64,000 nucleotides of DNA from contig CADAJJ010000007.1 of assembly GCA_902788205.1 (NCBI GenBank), positions 1 through 64,000 of the forward strand, in the 5' to 3' direction. Under the pieces are notes generated by a model. The model was not told the DNA's origin and made no database searches. It saw only the letters and a program-made list of their open reading frames with translations. The stretch comes from RUG023 sp900315435 (GTDB lineage Bacteria > Spirochaetota > Spirochaetia > Sphaerochaetales > Sphaerochaetaceae). This document shows positions 53,407 to 63,083 of the stretch, one piece after another. The stretch's first letter is position 1, and every line of letters starts with the position of its first letter. The translations under genes and the position numbers were made by a program.

Positions 53407-55221
53407 TCAGTTCTCCTCCGGCAACAGGTACTGCATGATGAAGTCGCGCCGTTCCGGCGTGTTGTCCCCCATGTAGAACTGCATCGTCTTTGAAAGGTCC
53501 TTGATTCCGTTGACGGTGACCGGAATCAGCTTGATGTCCTTGCCGATGAAATCCCCGAACTCGGAGGGGTCGATCTCGCCTAGGCCTTTGAACCGGGTCA
53601 CCTCGGGGTCGCGGATCTGCTTGAGCGCCTCGTCGCGCTCCGCCTCGCTGTAGCAGTAGCGGATCTCCCTCTTGTTGCGGACCCGGAAGAGCGGTGTCTC
53701 CAGGATGTAAAGCCTGCCGCTGGTCACCAGTTCCTCGAAGAAGGTGAGGAAATAGGTCATCAGCAGGATGCGGATGTGATAGCCGTCATCATCGGCGTCG
53801 GTGGCGATCACCACCTTGCCATAGCGCAGCCCCTCGATTCCATCCTCGACACCCAACGCCTTCATGATGTTGAAGAGCTCTTCGGTCTTGTAAATGATGG
53901 TGCGCTTCTCTCCCTCGACGTTCTTCACCTTGCCGCGGAGCGAGAAGACCGCCTGGGTCTTCACGTCACGGGTCTTGGTGATCGTGCCGCTGGCGGAGTC
54001 GCCTTCGGTCAAGAAGAGCATCGAATTCTCGCATTCGTCCACGTGGCTCTTCGACTCGCCGAGATGGTACTTGCAGTCACGCAGTTTGGGGATGTTGAGC
54101 GCTACCCTGCGGGTGGCTTCCTTGGCGTTCTTGCGCACCTCGGCAAGCTCCTTGCGCAGCTTGGCGTTGTTCTCGATCTTGCCACGGAGCCTTTCCGCAT
54201 CGTCGGTGTGCTTGAGCAGGAAGTCGACGATTCCGTCCCTGACGGTGTTGACCACGTCGTTGCGGATGTCGGTGTTGGAAAGCTTGTTCTTCGTCTGGCT
54301 CTCGAAGACCGGATCCTTCACCTTGACTGCGATGGCGCCAATCATGCCGTTGCGGACATCCTGGGCCTCCCACGAGGTCTTGAAGTACTCGTTGATGCCC
54401 TTGACGATGCCCTCCTTGAACGCTGCCTGGTGGGTACCACCGTCGCTGGTGTGCTGGCCGTTGACGTAGGAGTAATAGGTCTCCCCGAAATCGCCTGGCA
54501 CGTGGGTAAAGGCAAACTCCACCTTGCCGGTCCGGTAATAGACGATCTCGTAGAGTTTCGAATCCTCCACCTTGTCCTGCAACAGGTCCAGCAGGCCGTT
54601 CTTCGACTTGTAGGACCTGCCGTTGTATTCCAGGGTAAGGCCACTGTTCAGGTAGGAGTAGTTCTGGATGCGGCTGATGATGAAATCGTCGTTGTAAGCG
54701 TATTTTCCGAACAGCTCGGGATCGGGAGTGAAAGAAACGTACGTACCGTTGGGTTCCTCCGTCTTGCCCTTGTCCTGCGCCTTGAGGACGCCCTTGCTGA
54801 AGGTGGCGGAGACGTATTCCCCGTCACGGAAACTCGTGACGGTGAACAGCGAGGAAAGCGCATTGACCGCCTTGGTACCGACACCGTTCAATCCTACCGA
54901 GAACTGGAAGACGTCATCATTGTACTTGGCACCCGTGTTGATCATCGAGACGCAGTCAATCACCTTGCCAAGCGGAATGCCACGACCATAGTCGCGGACG
55001 CTGACCGTGCTCTCTTTGCGGGTGATGATGATCTTGCTCCCGAAGTGCATGATGAACTCGTCAATCGAGTTGTCGATGATTTCCTTCAGGAGGATGTAGA
55101 TGCCGTCATCCTCGTGCGTGCCGTTTCCGAGCCTTCCGATATACATGCCGGGACGGAGCCGGATATGCTCGAGCGGACTCAGTGTCTGGATTTTCGATTC
55201 ATCGTAAGCAGTTTTAGCCAT
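53407..55221 (-). CDS. parE: DNA topoisomerase IV subunit B
   Basis: A 604-residue ATPase subunit. GHKL motifs: EIIDNSIDEF, RDYGRGIPLGKV and GLNGVGTKAVNALSS. The TOPRIM metal site has TEGDSASG and DADDDGYHIR. The length, about 600 rather than 630-800, fits ParE of this kind. It is the first gene of parE-parC-rluA. TATACT lies ten bases before the ATG and there is no Shine-Dalgarno sequence, so the leader is probably about three bases. Confidence 0.93.
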   Translation of the reverse strand: MAKTAYDESKIQTLSPLEHIRLRPGMYIGRLGNGTHEDDGIYILLKEIIDNSIDEFIMHFGSKIIITRKESTVSVRDYGRGIPLGKVIDCVSMINTGAKYNDDVFQFSVGLNGVGTKAVNALSSLFTVTSFRDGEYVSATFSKGVLKAQDKGKTEEPNGTYVSFTPDPELFGKYAYNDDFIISRIQNYSYLNSGLTLEYNGRSYKSKNGLLDLLQDKVEDSKLYEIVYYRTGKVEFAFTHVPGDFGETYYSYVNGQHTSDGGTHQAAFKEGIVKGINEYFKTSWEAQDVRNGMIGAIAVKVKDPVFESQTKNKLSNTDIRNDVVNTVRDGIVDFLLKHTDDAERLRGKIENNAKLRKELAEVRKNAKEATRRVALNIPKLRDCKYHLGESKSHVDECENSMLFLTEGDSASGTITKTRDVKTQAVFSLRGKVKNVEGEKRTIIYKTEELFNIMKALGVEDGIEGLRYGKVVIATDADDDGYHIRILLMTYFLTFFEELVTSGRLYILETPLFRVRNKREIRYCYSEAERDEALKQIRDPEVTRFKGLGEIDPSEFGDFIGKDIKLIPVTVNGIKDLSKTMQFYMGDNTPERRDFIMQYLLPEEN

Positions 55222-55277
55222 TTTATGGACCAGTATACACTAAAACAAACAAGAAATGCGAATGGTTTCCCCGTGGC

Positions 55278-55305
55278 AAAGGAAAGGGGCACCTTTCGGC
55301 ACCCC
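55278..55305 (-). terminator. Intrinsic terminator of the mgl operon
   Basis: On the minus strand GGGGTGCC, loop GAAA, GGTGCCCC (two G-T pairs) and TTTCCTTT. Confidence 0.8.
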
Positions 55306-55328
55306 GTTCCCCAGGCGAAAACCCGGAA

Positions 55329-57005
55329 TCACTTCTTCTTCAGGTACTTCACGCTGTCCAGCGACACGGCTGCGACGATGATGATGCCCTTGAAGACGAA
55401 CTGCAAGTTGGTATCGATGCCCAGGAAGGTGAGGCAGTACGTCAGGCTGGTGAAGATGATCACGCCAATCGCAGCTCCGCCAATCTTTCCGATACCACCA
55501 TTGAACGAGATTCCCCCCACGACACAGGCGGCGATGGCGTCCAGCTCGTATCCTTGGCCGGTACCGGCGCTGGCGTTGGCCCTGAAGGCCTCGAGGAAGG
55601 CGCCACAACCGTAGAAGATGCCGGCCATGATGAAGACTCCCATGGTGACGCGGAAGACGTTGATGCCGCTGACAGCGGCGGCTTCGCTGTTGCCGCCAAC
55701 CGCGTACATGTTCTTTCCGAAGACCGTCTTGTTCCAGATGAACCATGCGACGATGATGGCGATGACCGCCGGGATGATCAGCTTCGGGAAGGTGACCGGA
55801 AGTCCCTGGGATGTATATCCGAGCAACCAGCGTCCGCCGATGGCGTCCTTGATCTTGCTGTCAATCGACCCGACCGGGGTGCCGCTTGTCCCGTAGAAAA
55901 GCAGGCCGTAGATAATCAGCTGGGTGGCGAGCGTGGAGATGAACGGGTGCATCTTCATCTTCGCGCTGAAGAATCCAGCGAAGGCGCTGAAGGCGACACA
56001 GAGGACGATGGAGAGGAAAAGCGCCTCAACAACCCTCAACGGCATCGGCATGGCCGAGAAGTCCCAAGGGCCCTTTCCAAAGAAGGTGACGATATTCCTG
56101 CCCGGATGGAGCAACAGGCCGGTGATGACCGAGCCAAGGGCCACCATACGCCCGACACTCAGGTCGGTACCGGCGAGCAGAATCAGGCCGGCTACACCCA
56201 AGGCGTAGAACATGCGCGTCGAAGACTGTTCCAAGATGGTGAGCACGTTGGGCAACGTGAAGAGGTTGCTGCCGGTCATACCCGGTGCCAGGACAACGCA
56301 GACGACAAAGAAGATGCCAATGGCGATGTACAGGCCGTTGGCGAGCAGGAAGCTGTTGAGGGAGAACGAGTATTGGTAGTTCTTCCAGGCAAGGCTCCGG
56401 TCCTCGGAGAAGCTGCTCTTGCCATTGCGCAACGCACGGTTGGTGGAAACGTGGTCGACATAGGCCTGAAACATGGCGGCATTGCTCTGGTTGCGGAGCG
56501 CCTGAAAGTCGTTCCTGGCATCAAAGATGGCGCTGCGCTTCTCGTAGGCGACAGTCTCCAGCTCGAGCTTTTGCTCCTTCGGATCCTTCACCGCGTTCTT
56601 GATTTTCTCTTCCCGCGCGGCGAACTCGCCCTCAATCTTGGCCAACCGCTCGGTCAATGCCTGCTTGCCTTCGGCAATCCTCGCCTTCTCGCGGGCAGTC
56701 ACCTCGGCCTCATAGACCTTGCTGGTCTCGTTGACGTAGGCGAGCGCCTCCTTTTGCAGGGCGGCCACCTCGTTCCGGTTCCGCCGCGCCACCTCGCGGG
56801 CTTTCACGATCTCGGCCCTGGCGGCTACGATCCTGCCGGCCTTTTCCTCACCACCCAGTTGCTTGCTCTTGCGGATGTTGGCAATCAGCTCCTGCTGCTC
56901 GCTGATCTTGTTCACGCCATCCCTGCGAAGGGCGGAGAGCCGTGCCTTGTACTCAATGACTTTCGTATCTTCCTCAAGCGCTACGATTGCTTTCGTTTGT
57001 TCCAT
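55329..57005 (-). CDS. mglC: Galactose/methyl-galactoside ABC transporter permease with N-terminal coiled-coil extension
   Basis: A 558-residue protein. Residues about 235-558 are a normal MglC/RbsC-type permease with about ten membrane helices (GVAGLILLAGTDLSVGRMVA; GGNSEAAAVSGINV). The first ~220 residues are an additional soluble, highly charged helical domain rich in Glu, Lys, Ala and Arg with many RE/KE/AE repeats, predicted to be a long coiled coil, ending just before the first membrane helix. Ordinary MglC proteins are about 330-390 residues and lack it. GGGTTG precedes the ATG. It is the last gene of mglBAC, 11 bases after mglA. Confidence 0.92.
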   Translation of the reverse strand: MEQTKAIVALEEDTKVIEYKARLSALRRDGVNKISEQQELIANIRKSKQLGGEEKAGRIVAARAEIVKAREVARRNRNEVAALQKEALAYVNETSKVYEAEVTAREKARIAEGKQALTERLAKIEGEFAAREEKIKNAVKDPKEQKLELETVAYEKRSAIFDARNDFQALRNQSNAAMFQAYVDHVSTNRALRNGKSSFSEDRSLAWKNYQYSFSLNSFLLANGLYIAIGIFFVVCVVLAPGMTGSNLFTLPNVLTILEQSSTRMFYALGVAGLILLAGTDLSVGRMVALGSVITGLLLHPGRNIVTFFGKGPWDFSAMPMPLRVVEALFLSIVLCVAFSAFAGFFSAKMKMHPFISTLATQLIIYGLLFYGTSGTPVGSIDSKIKDAIGGRWLLGYTSQGLPVTFPKLIIPAVIAIIVAWFIWNKTVFGKNMYAVGGNSEAAAVSGINVFRVTMGVFIMAGIFYGCGAFLEAFRANASAGTGQGYELDAIAACVVGGISFNGGIGKIGGAAIGVIIFTSLTYCLTFLGIDTNLQFVFKGIIIVAAVSLDSVKYLKKK

Positions 57006-57016
57006 GGTTCAACCCC

Positions 57017-58510
57017 TTACAGATATTTCGCGGAGAGCCTGAGCAGCTCCTCCTGATTGGTCTCTTTTGTGTCGACGATACCTGCCAGCCGGTGGTTCGA
57101 CATGATGCCGATGCGGTTGGTGATTCCCAGGATTTCCGGCATCTCGCTGGAGACCATGATGATGGTCTTACCCTGTTTCGCCATGTTGATGATCAGCTGG
57201 TAGATCTCGTACTTGGCGCCGACGTCGATACCGCGCGTCGGCTCGTCGAGCAGGAAGATATCCGGCTCGCGCTCCAACCATTTGCCAAGAATCACCTTCT
57301 GCTGGTTTCCTCCCGACAGGGCGGAAATCAGGTCGTCAGTACTGACGCAGCGGGTATTCATCCGCCTCACCTCGCGGATCGCCGCGTCACGCATCTTCCT
57401 CGAGTCGAGGCTGTGCGAGGTCTTGTAGGCTTCGAGGTTGGTGATGACGGTGTTGAATTCAATCGTTCCCTTGGCGAACATGCCGTTCAACTTGCGCTCC
57501 TCGGTGACCAAGGCAAAACCGTGCTCCATCGCTTCCTTGCTGCTGGCGAACCGGAGCTTCTTGCCCCCGACGGCAATATTGCCGCGGGCGATGGTGCGCA
57601 CACCGAAAATCGATTCAAGCAACTCGCTCCGCCCCGCCCCGACCAGGCCGTACAAGCCGAAAATCTCACCTTTGCGGACAGCGAAGGAGATATCCTCCAA
57701 GACAGGCTCGTACTTGGTCGTCAGGTTCTGCACCTCGAAATACGCCTCTCCCGGCTGATTGTCCACATCCGGAAAGCGCTTGTCGAGGGAACGTCCGACC
57801 ATGGCGGCAATCAGCTCGTTCATGTTGGTTTCCTTCACCGGTTTCGTCATGATCATCGTGCCGTCACGGAGCACGGAAACCTCGTCGCAAATCTGGAAAA
57901 TCTCGTCCATCTTGTGGGAGATGTAGACGAAAGAAACGCCTCTTCCCCGCAGGTCGTCCACGATCGAGAAGAGTTTGCGGACCTCCCGCTCGGTAAGGGA
58001 GGATGTGGGTTCGTCAAGGACGATCAGTTTGGCGCTGTAGGATACCGCCTTAGCGATCTCGACCATCTGCCGCTGCGATACCGACATGGTCCTCATGATT
58101 GTCGTGGGATTGACGTTCATGTTCAACGAAGCAAACAGCTTGTTGGTTTCCCTCAGCATCTTCGACTCGTCGACGACACCCAGATGGGTCGGGTACCGGC
58201 CTAGGAACAGGTTGTCGACCACCGTACGGTCCAGGCACTGGTTCAACTCCTGGTGCACCATGGCCACGCCGTTCTCCAAAGCCTGCTTCGGACTGGTGAA
58301 ATCCACCGGCTTGCCGTCAAGGAAAATCTGGCCGCCATCTTTGGCGTAGATACCGAAAAGGCATTTCATCATGGTGGACTTGCCAGCTCCGTTCTCCCCC
58401 ATGAGTCCCATGACGGTTCCTCGTCGTACCGCAAGGTTGATGCCATGCAGGACCTTGTTCTTGCCAAAGGACTTCGATAGATCCTTGATTTCGAGCACAG
58501 CGTCTCTCAT
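57017..58510 (-). CDS. mglA: Galactose/methyl-galactoside ABC transporter ATPase
   Basis: A 497-residue tandem ATPase. First half: Walker A GENGAGKST, signature MSVSQRQMVEIAKAV, Walker B LIVLDEPTSSLT. Second half: GLVGAGRSELLESIFG (degenerate P-loop), LSGGNQQKVILGKWL and LLDEPTRGIDVG. This is the MglA/RbsA type that powers CUT2 importers. GGGAGG is four bases before the ATG at 58510; the longer in-frame start overlaps the intercistronic hairpin and is rejected. Confidence 0.96.
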   Translation of the reverse strand: MRDAVLEIKDLSKSFGKNKVLHGINLAVRRGTVMGLMGENGAGKSTMMKCLFGIYAKDGGQIFLDGKPVDFTSPKQALENGVAMVHQELNQCLDRTVVDNLFLGRYPTHLGVVDESKMLRETNKLFASLNMNVNPTTIMRTMSVSQRQMVEIAKAVSYSAKLIVLDEPTSSLTEREVRKLFSIVDDLRGRGVSFVYISHKMDEIFQICDEVSVLRDGTMIMTKPVKETNMNELIAAMVGRSLDKRFPDVDNQPGEAYFEVQNLTTKYEPVLEDISFAVRKGEIFGLYGLVGAGRSELLESIFGVRTIARGNIAVGGKKLRFASSKEAMEHGFALVTEERKLNGMFAKGTIEFNTVITNLEAYKTSHSLDSRKMRDAAIREVRRMNTRCVSTDDLISALSGGNQQKVILGKWLEREPDIFLLDEPTRGIDVGAKYEIYQLIINMAKQGKTIIMVSSEMPEILGITNRIGIMSNHRLAGIVDTKETNQEELLRLSAKYL

Positions 58511-58542
58511 CTTCCCTCCCATATCGAGATGCAATACAGGCA

Positions 58543-58572
58543 AGAGCATGCGGAATCGCTCCCGCATGCTCT
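58543..58572 (-). promoter_or_regulatory. Intercistronic hairpin between mglB and mglA
   Basis: A perfect 11-bp stem, AGAGCATGCGG with CCGCATGCTCT, loop of eight, in the gap after mglB. No T run follows, so it probably stabilises the mglB message. Confidence 0.6.
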
Positions 58573-58591
58573 CCTCTCTCAAAACACAAGC

Positions 58592-59806
58592 TCAGTACTT
58601 CAGCTTGTCGAGGTAATCGGCACCAGAGTTCGTCTTGACCATGTTGATGGCAAAGGCATCGAAGCCCTGGAGGTTGGTGAACTTGTCAAGGCAGCTGGCC
58701 TCGTTCTGCCCGTCACCCTGCACGACCGTCATGTCCAGATTGAGCAACGGCGCGTAGTACTTCAAGGCAGGGAGGTAGGAAGAAGACAGGAAGTTATCCG
58801 CGGAGTTGTAGATGGTCAGCAGGACCTTCTTCTTCGGGGCGGAAGACTGCTTGATGCCCGCATCGCGGCTGCCAGCCTTGTAGTTCTGCCAATTGGAGGC
58901 GTTGACGCCAGTGTTATGGGCCAGCAAGGCCTTGGTATCGGCGCGATACTCCATCTCGGCGGAAATCTTGTTGCCATACTGGTCAGGTTCGGTGATGCCT
59001 TTCTTCACGACATCGGCGCCAGTCAGGCCGTCAATCAGGTTGCGCAGCACTTGCAGGGTAGCGGTAGCCTGGGCATCGACGTTCTGGGAAACGGTTCCGG
59101 TCAGCTTGCCGGCCCCGATCGCCTCGATGGCGTCAGCGTTGGCGTCATACCCGAAGATAGGCACGCCGGCAGGGTAATTGGAAGCCTGCAAGCATCCCAT
59201 CGCCATACCATCGTTGTTGGAAACGACGAGGTCGATCTGGTCACCAAACTTGGTCGCCCATCCGCTCATCGCGTCGGTGGCGGCGTTGGCGTTCCAGGTG
59301 GAACCGTCCGTACCGGTCATCGCCTTGCCCTCGAGCTCGACGACGGCGACAGCTTTTCCGCCAACCTTGACAGAGCCTTCCTTGGCGACACCAGGGTCGG
59401 TACTGCCATTCCAGGTTCCAAGTGCCTTGCGGATGCCTTCGGTACGGGCCTTGGAATCATTATGGCCGACATCGCCGATGCACAGCACGTAGCCGATCTT
59501 TCCATCACCGTTGCGGTCAAGCTTCGCCAAATCTGCAGAGGCAAGGTAATCGACAATCAGCTGCCCCTGGACAGCACCACCACCAGCGGCATCGAAGCCG
59601 ACATAGAAGGTCTTGTCATTCCAGTTCATGCTGGTCATGTCAATCGCGCCCGTGGTCGGGTCGGATGGCTGTCTGTTGAAGAACACCAACGGTTTGTCCT
59701 TATTCTGTACGACTTTCGCACCCCCCGCAGACTCCGCGCTGCCTTGTGCGAATACTGCTCCGCCAAGCATTGCCACCGCGCAAACGGCTACTCCAAGCTT
59801 TTTCAT
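58592..59806 (-). CDS. mglB: Galactose/glucose-binding protein, circularly permuted
   Basis: A 404-residue secreted binding protein. After the signal sequence (MKKLGVAVCAVAMLGGAVFA) the chain starts where ordinary MglB is already at about residue 100 (PLVFFNRQPS, then FYVGFDAAGGGAVQGQLI), runs through the calcium loop DRNGDGKIG, GHNDSKARTEG, VVSNNDGMAMG and IFGYDANADAIEAI, and only near residue 310 begins the segment that normally opens the protein (LLTIYNSADNFLSSSYLPAL, then DGQNEASCLDKF and FDAFAINMV). The order of the two parts is thus reversed, joined by a Ser/Ala/Lys linker. T. pallidum MglB-2 (Tp0684) is known to have such a topology. It is the first gene of mglBAC with GGAGG before the ATG. 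Confidence 0.93.
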   Translation of the reverse strand: MKKLGVAVCAVAMLGGAVFAQGSAESAGGAKVVQNKDKPLVFFNRQPSDPTTGAIDMTSMNWNDKTFYVGFDAAGGGAVQGQLIVDYLASADLAKLDRNGDGKIGYVLCIGDVGHNDSKARTEGIRKALGTWNGSTDPGVAKEGSVKVGGKAVAVVELEGKAMTGTDGSTWNANAATDAMSGWATKFGDQIDLVVSNNDGMAMGCLQASNYPAGVPIFGYDANADAIEAIGAGKLTGTVSQNVDAQATATLQVLRNLIDGLTGADVVKKGITEPDQYGNKISAEMEYRADTKALLAHNTGVNASNWQNYKAGSRDAGIKQSSAPKKKVLLTIYNSADNFLSSSYLPALKYYAPLLNLDMTVVQGDGQNEASCLDKFTNLQGFDAFAINMVKTNSGADYLDKLKY

Positions 59807-59898
59807 CTCCAGTCCTCCTTAGTGATTACGCGCAATTATCTTGCGTTTTCACCTTATTGAACCATTCTTTTTCTATTCCTTCAACAGAATCTTTCACA

Positions 59899-59912
59899 TT
59901 AACACGTTTGAA
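59899..59912. promoter_or_regulatory. Possible LacI/GalR-type operator upstream of mglBAC
   Basis: TTAACACGTTTGAA is an imperfect palindrome with central CG, 10 of 14 bases symmetric, about 93 bases before mglB. On the minus strand a possible promoter (TTGAAG, 17 bases, TTCAAT) lies just downstream of it. Confidence 0.35.
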
Positions 59913-59962
59913 CGAATGTCCAACCATGGCAGGAGATGGATGACCGTTTTCCCCAGGCAGGG

Positions 59963-61258
59963 TCAGCCAATGGTCAGGATACCGGGCACCGGACGCTCGG
60001 CTTCCTTGTTTTCCGCTGTCCGGTCTTTCAAGTGGAGCAGGCGGGAACCTTGGTAGCAGATTTGCGAGGAACCTCCACCATCCAGGTTGATTGCGTTGAC
60101 CAGTCCGAGCTTCTGGCAGAACGAGGCCATCTCGCTCAGGGAGCAACCGCAGCTCTCCTTTCCCTTCTCATAGCCCAAGGCCCCGGCGGCTTCGGCCCAG
60201 ACGAGGACGGGATTGCCCGCCTGGTCGTTTCCGAGCACCATGCGGCCGGCCCTGCCTGTCTCCCAGGAGAGGGGGTAGACCGTCGGAGGAAATGGGGACA
60301 TCTTCCCGTAATGGCAGAAAGGACAACCATCGAAACCGGCGGCCATGTTCCCCTCCACCATCATCGCAGGCCCCACCTGCAACGCGAACTGATAGGAGTT
60401 CTTCGTCCGGCAGGAGACCGCAGGATTCATCAGCGAGACATGGCCGGGAACCTGGATGACGAAACCACCCATCGGCACACGGACCCTTCCCCCTTGCTTG
60501 GAAGCGACCACCCTCCCGTCGGCGACCATCAGGGCAGAGCCTTTGGCTGCCGGAGTCTGCTCCGTGTCCGGTCTCTCGTAGAAGGTACAGTTCACCCCAT
60601 GGCGGTAGGTGACGCCGTCGATGACCATGGCGACATCCTTCAGCTCGGGGTGGATGATGTGAACGCCATCCTTGTCCACGGCGAGGGCCGGACGATGGTG
60701 CAGCGGGGGCAGAACCATCCGTCCCCCCTCCACCGTCATGCCATAAGGAGTTCCGAACAGGTCGTAAGGACTTTGCGCGTCATAGGTGTCCATCAGGAAG
60801 AAATGGGCGTTGCAGGCTAGCTGGTGGCCCTTCAGGTCGCTGACAAAACCGAAACGGCCGGAAACCGGCATAGGACGGACACCACCTCCCTTCCCATCCG
60901 CGGTGTCGACATACCCCCTCTTTTCCAGCTGGGAGAGGAAGCGCAGGCTCTCCGGATCCCCGCTCTCGATCCAGGCGGCCAGGTTGGCGTTCGGGTCGTA
61001 GTAGGTGACCCCGCCGATTGTCGCCGGCATGGCAGATGTATCCATCCCCTCCGGGACATGGAAGAACACCAGGTGGCCGCATTCCTCGGGCGCCTTGGGA
61101 ATAATGGCGACACGGTAGAGCTGGGCCAGCTGTCCCACATAGGCGCCAGAGAACGGCGCGTGGGCCAACTTGATATCCTTCCAGGCGAATCCGGTCACAA
61201 TCTGGAACCGCTGGATATTCCCGTCAGGATTCTGAATTGTCTCGATCGTACTTTCCAT
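59963..61258 (-). CDS. Phosphodiester glycosidase family protein (NAGPA domain)
   Basis: A 431-residue protein without a signal peptide. The last 130 residues match the NAGPA domain of phosphodiester glycosidases, with the diagnostic INLDGGGSSQICY close to the end and MVLGNDQAGNPVLVWAE before it. The domain releases sugars held by a phosphodiester, for example from teichoic-acid-like or glycerophospho-sugars; the human homologue uncovers mannose-6-phosphate. It follows the importer permease genes by 31 bases and ends that operon. The inference is that the importer brings in a glycerophospho- or polyol-phosphate sugar. Confidence 0.85.
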   Translation of the reverse strand: MESTIETIQNPDGNIQRFQIVTGFAWKDIKLAHAPFSGAYVGQLAQLYRVAIIPKAPEECGHLVFFHVPEGMDTSAMPATIGGVTYYDPNANLAAWIESGDPESLRFLSQLEKRGYVDTADGKGGGVRPMPVSGRFGFVSDLKGHQLACNAHFFLMDTYDAQSPYDLFGTPYGMTVEGGRMVLPPLHHRPALAVDKDGVHIIHPELKDVAMVIDGVTYRHGVNCTFYERPDTEQTPAAKGSALMVADGRVVASKQGGRVRVPMGGFVIQVPGHVSLMNPAVSCRTKNSYQFALQVGPAMMVEGNMAAGFDGCPFCHYGKMSPFPPTVYPLSWETGRAGRMVLGNDQAGNPVLVWAEAAGALGYEKGKESCGCSLSEMASFCQKLGLVNAINLDGGGSSQICYQGSRLLHLKDRTAENKEAERPVPGILTIG

Positions 61259-61289
61259 GGCATACCTCTCAGAAGCAAAAAGTGTTTCT

Positions 61290-62132
61290 TCAACCCTTGA
61301 TGCCAGAACTCATCGAGTTCTCAATGATATAGCGCTGGCAGAAAATGAAGACCACAATCAAGGGAAGCACCGCGAGCACGCTGGCAGCCAGCAGCAGGTT
61401 CCACTGGCTGGTGTACTGCCCTTGGAACATGGTCAGACCGAGGGTCACGGTATACAGCTCGGTCTTCGAGATGTACAGCATCGGCCTGAGCAGGTCGTTC
61501 CAGTTGTTCATGAAGGCGATGATGAACAAGGTCGCGATCGGCGCAACCGACTGCGGCACGTAGATGGTGGCGTACATCTGGAACGAGCTGACACCGTCGA
61601 TGATGCCGGCATCGAAAAGCGCCTCGGGCACCTGCTCGTAGAACTCCTTCAACATGAAGGTCCCGAAGGCTCCAGCCAGGAACGACGGGACAATCAGCGG
61701 CAGGTAGGTGTCCAGCCAGTTCAGCCGCATCATCAAATAATACTCGGGGATGATGACAACCTGGACAGGCACCATGAAGGTCAGCACCAGCAGGCTGAAA
61801 AGCAGGTTGCGTCCGCGAAAGCGCATCTTCGCGAAGGCAAAACCGCTGATCGAGCAGACAAGAAGCTGGCCGACGGCGGCGAAGACCACCACCAGGATGC
61901 TGTTCAGGATGTAGTGCCCGAAATTATAGATGCCGATTACCTGCCGGTAGTTGTCGAACATCCCCTTTCTGAAGAGCAGGTCCGGGATGAACTTCGGAGG
62001 GTCGCTGAAGATGCTCTTCTCGCTCATGAACGAGTTGGAAAGCATCCAGGCGAAGGGGAAAATGGCGATGATGGTGAATAGGATGACCAACACGAGCCGG
62101 ACCCATGGGAAACGATTCAGTTTCTGTGACAT
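61290..62132 (-). CDS. Carbohydrate ABC transporter permease, MalG/UgpE type
   Basis: A 280-residue membrane protein with about six membrane segments. The ATPase-contact loop is ALFDAGIIDGVSSFQMYATI and the tail MSSGIKG is typical of the group. It pairs with the upstream MalF/UgpA-type protein, 15 bases away. Confidence 0.92.
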   Translation of the reverse strand: MSQKLNRFPWVRLVLVILFTIIAIFPFAWMLSNSFMSEKSIFSDPPKFIPDLLFRKGMFDNYRQVIGIYNFGHYILNSILVVVFAAVGQLLVCSISGFAFAKMRFRGRNLLFSLLVLTFMVPVQVVIIPEYYLMMRLNWLDTYLPLIVPSFLAGAFGTFMLKEFYEQVPEALFDAGIIDGVSSFQMYATIYVPQSVAPIATLFIIAFMNNWNDLLRPMLYISKTELYTVTLGLTMFQGQYTSQWNLLLAASVLAVLPLIVVFIFCQRYIIENSMSSGIKG

Positions 62133-62147
62133 GACAAATCCCTCCTC

Positions 62148-63038
62148 TCAGTCCCAAGGACGTGCCCATCTTTTCTTGATGAAGAAATTGGCAATCGTGA
62201 AGAAAGCGACGATGACGAGCAGAATGAACGCGATAGCCTCTGCGAAACCGACACGATAGTAGAGGAATCCATTCAGGTAGACATCATAGACCAACGTGTT
62301 CGACGCGTTCATCGGCCCTCCCTTCGTCATGGCGAGGATCAGCTCGAAGTTCTTGAATGAATCGATGATGGCGACAGTCAGGACGAAGAAGGTGGTCGGA
62401 GCCAGGAGCGGCAACGTGACATGGAAGAACCGCTGGGGACGGGTCGCTCCATCGATTGTGGCAGCTTCAAGCAATTCATGAGAAATGTTTTGCAGTCCTG
62501 CAAGGAACAGGATCATATAATAGCCCGACATCTTCCAGACCTGCACGAAGGCGACGGTATAGAGGACGATATGCCGGTCCCCCAGCCAGTTGGGCATGTT
62601 CCTGATTCCCAAATGACGGCAGATGATGGCCAAAAGCCCATAGTTCGGACCAAGCAACCAGAGCCAGACGATGCCGACCGCGACACTGCTGGTAACCACC
62701 GGCATGTAGATGGCGGCACGGAAGAAATTGATTCCCTTCAGCTTCACGTCGATCAGGCAGGCAAGGATCAAACCGACCAGCATGCCGCCGATGACATAGC
62801 AGAGGGAAAATTTGAAGGTGTTGCCAATCACCAGCCACGTATCGGGATCGTGGAAGGCCTCGAAATAATTCCCGAGTCCGATGAAATGCGGATCCCCCAG
62901 CAAATCCCAGTCGGTGAAACTCAAGGCGCATGCGGTCACAATCGGATACAGGCGGAAGACGAACAGTCCGACCAGCGTGGGCAGCAGGAACAACCATGGG
63001 GTCCATGGTTTGTGCCAGGCAAGTGATTTGGAAGCCAT
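62148..63038 (-). CDS. Carbohydrate ABC transporter permease, MalF/UgpA type
   Basis: A 296-residue membrane protein. WTPWLFLLPTLVGLFVFRLYP at the N-terminus and the contact loop HELLEAATIDGATRPQRFF identify the UgpA branch of CUT1 permeases. Start choice: ATG at 63038 with AGGGG nine bases upstream; a TTG three codons earlier is less likely. With the glycosidase nearby, a glycerophospho-type substrate is a reasonable guess. Confidence 0.91.
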   Translation of the reverse strand: MASKSLAWHKPWTPWLFLLPTLVGLFVFRLYPIVTACALSFTDWDLLGDPHFIGLGNYFEAFHDPDTWLVIGNTFKFSLCYVIGGMLVGLILACLIDVKLKGINFFRAAIYMPVVTSSVAVGIVWLWLLGPNYGLLAIICRHLGIRNMPNWLGDRHIVLYTVAFVQVWKMSGYYMILFLAGLQNISHELLEAATIDGATRPQRFFHVTLPLLAPTTFFVLTVAIIDSFKNFELILAMTKGGPMNASNTLVYDVYLNGFLYYRVGFAEAIAFILLVIVAFFTIANFFIKKRWARPWD

Positions 63039-63083
63039 GCGGAACAACCCCTACGGCAGATGCCGTGCGAAAGGAAAAGAGAT

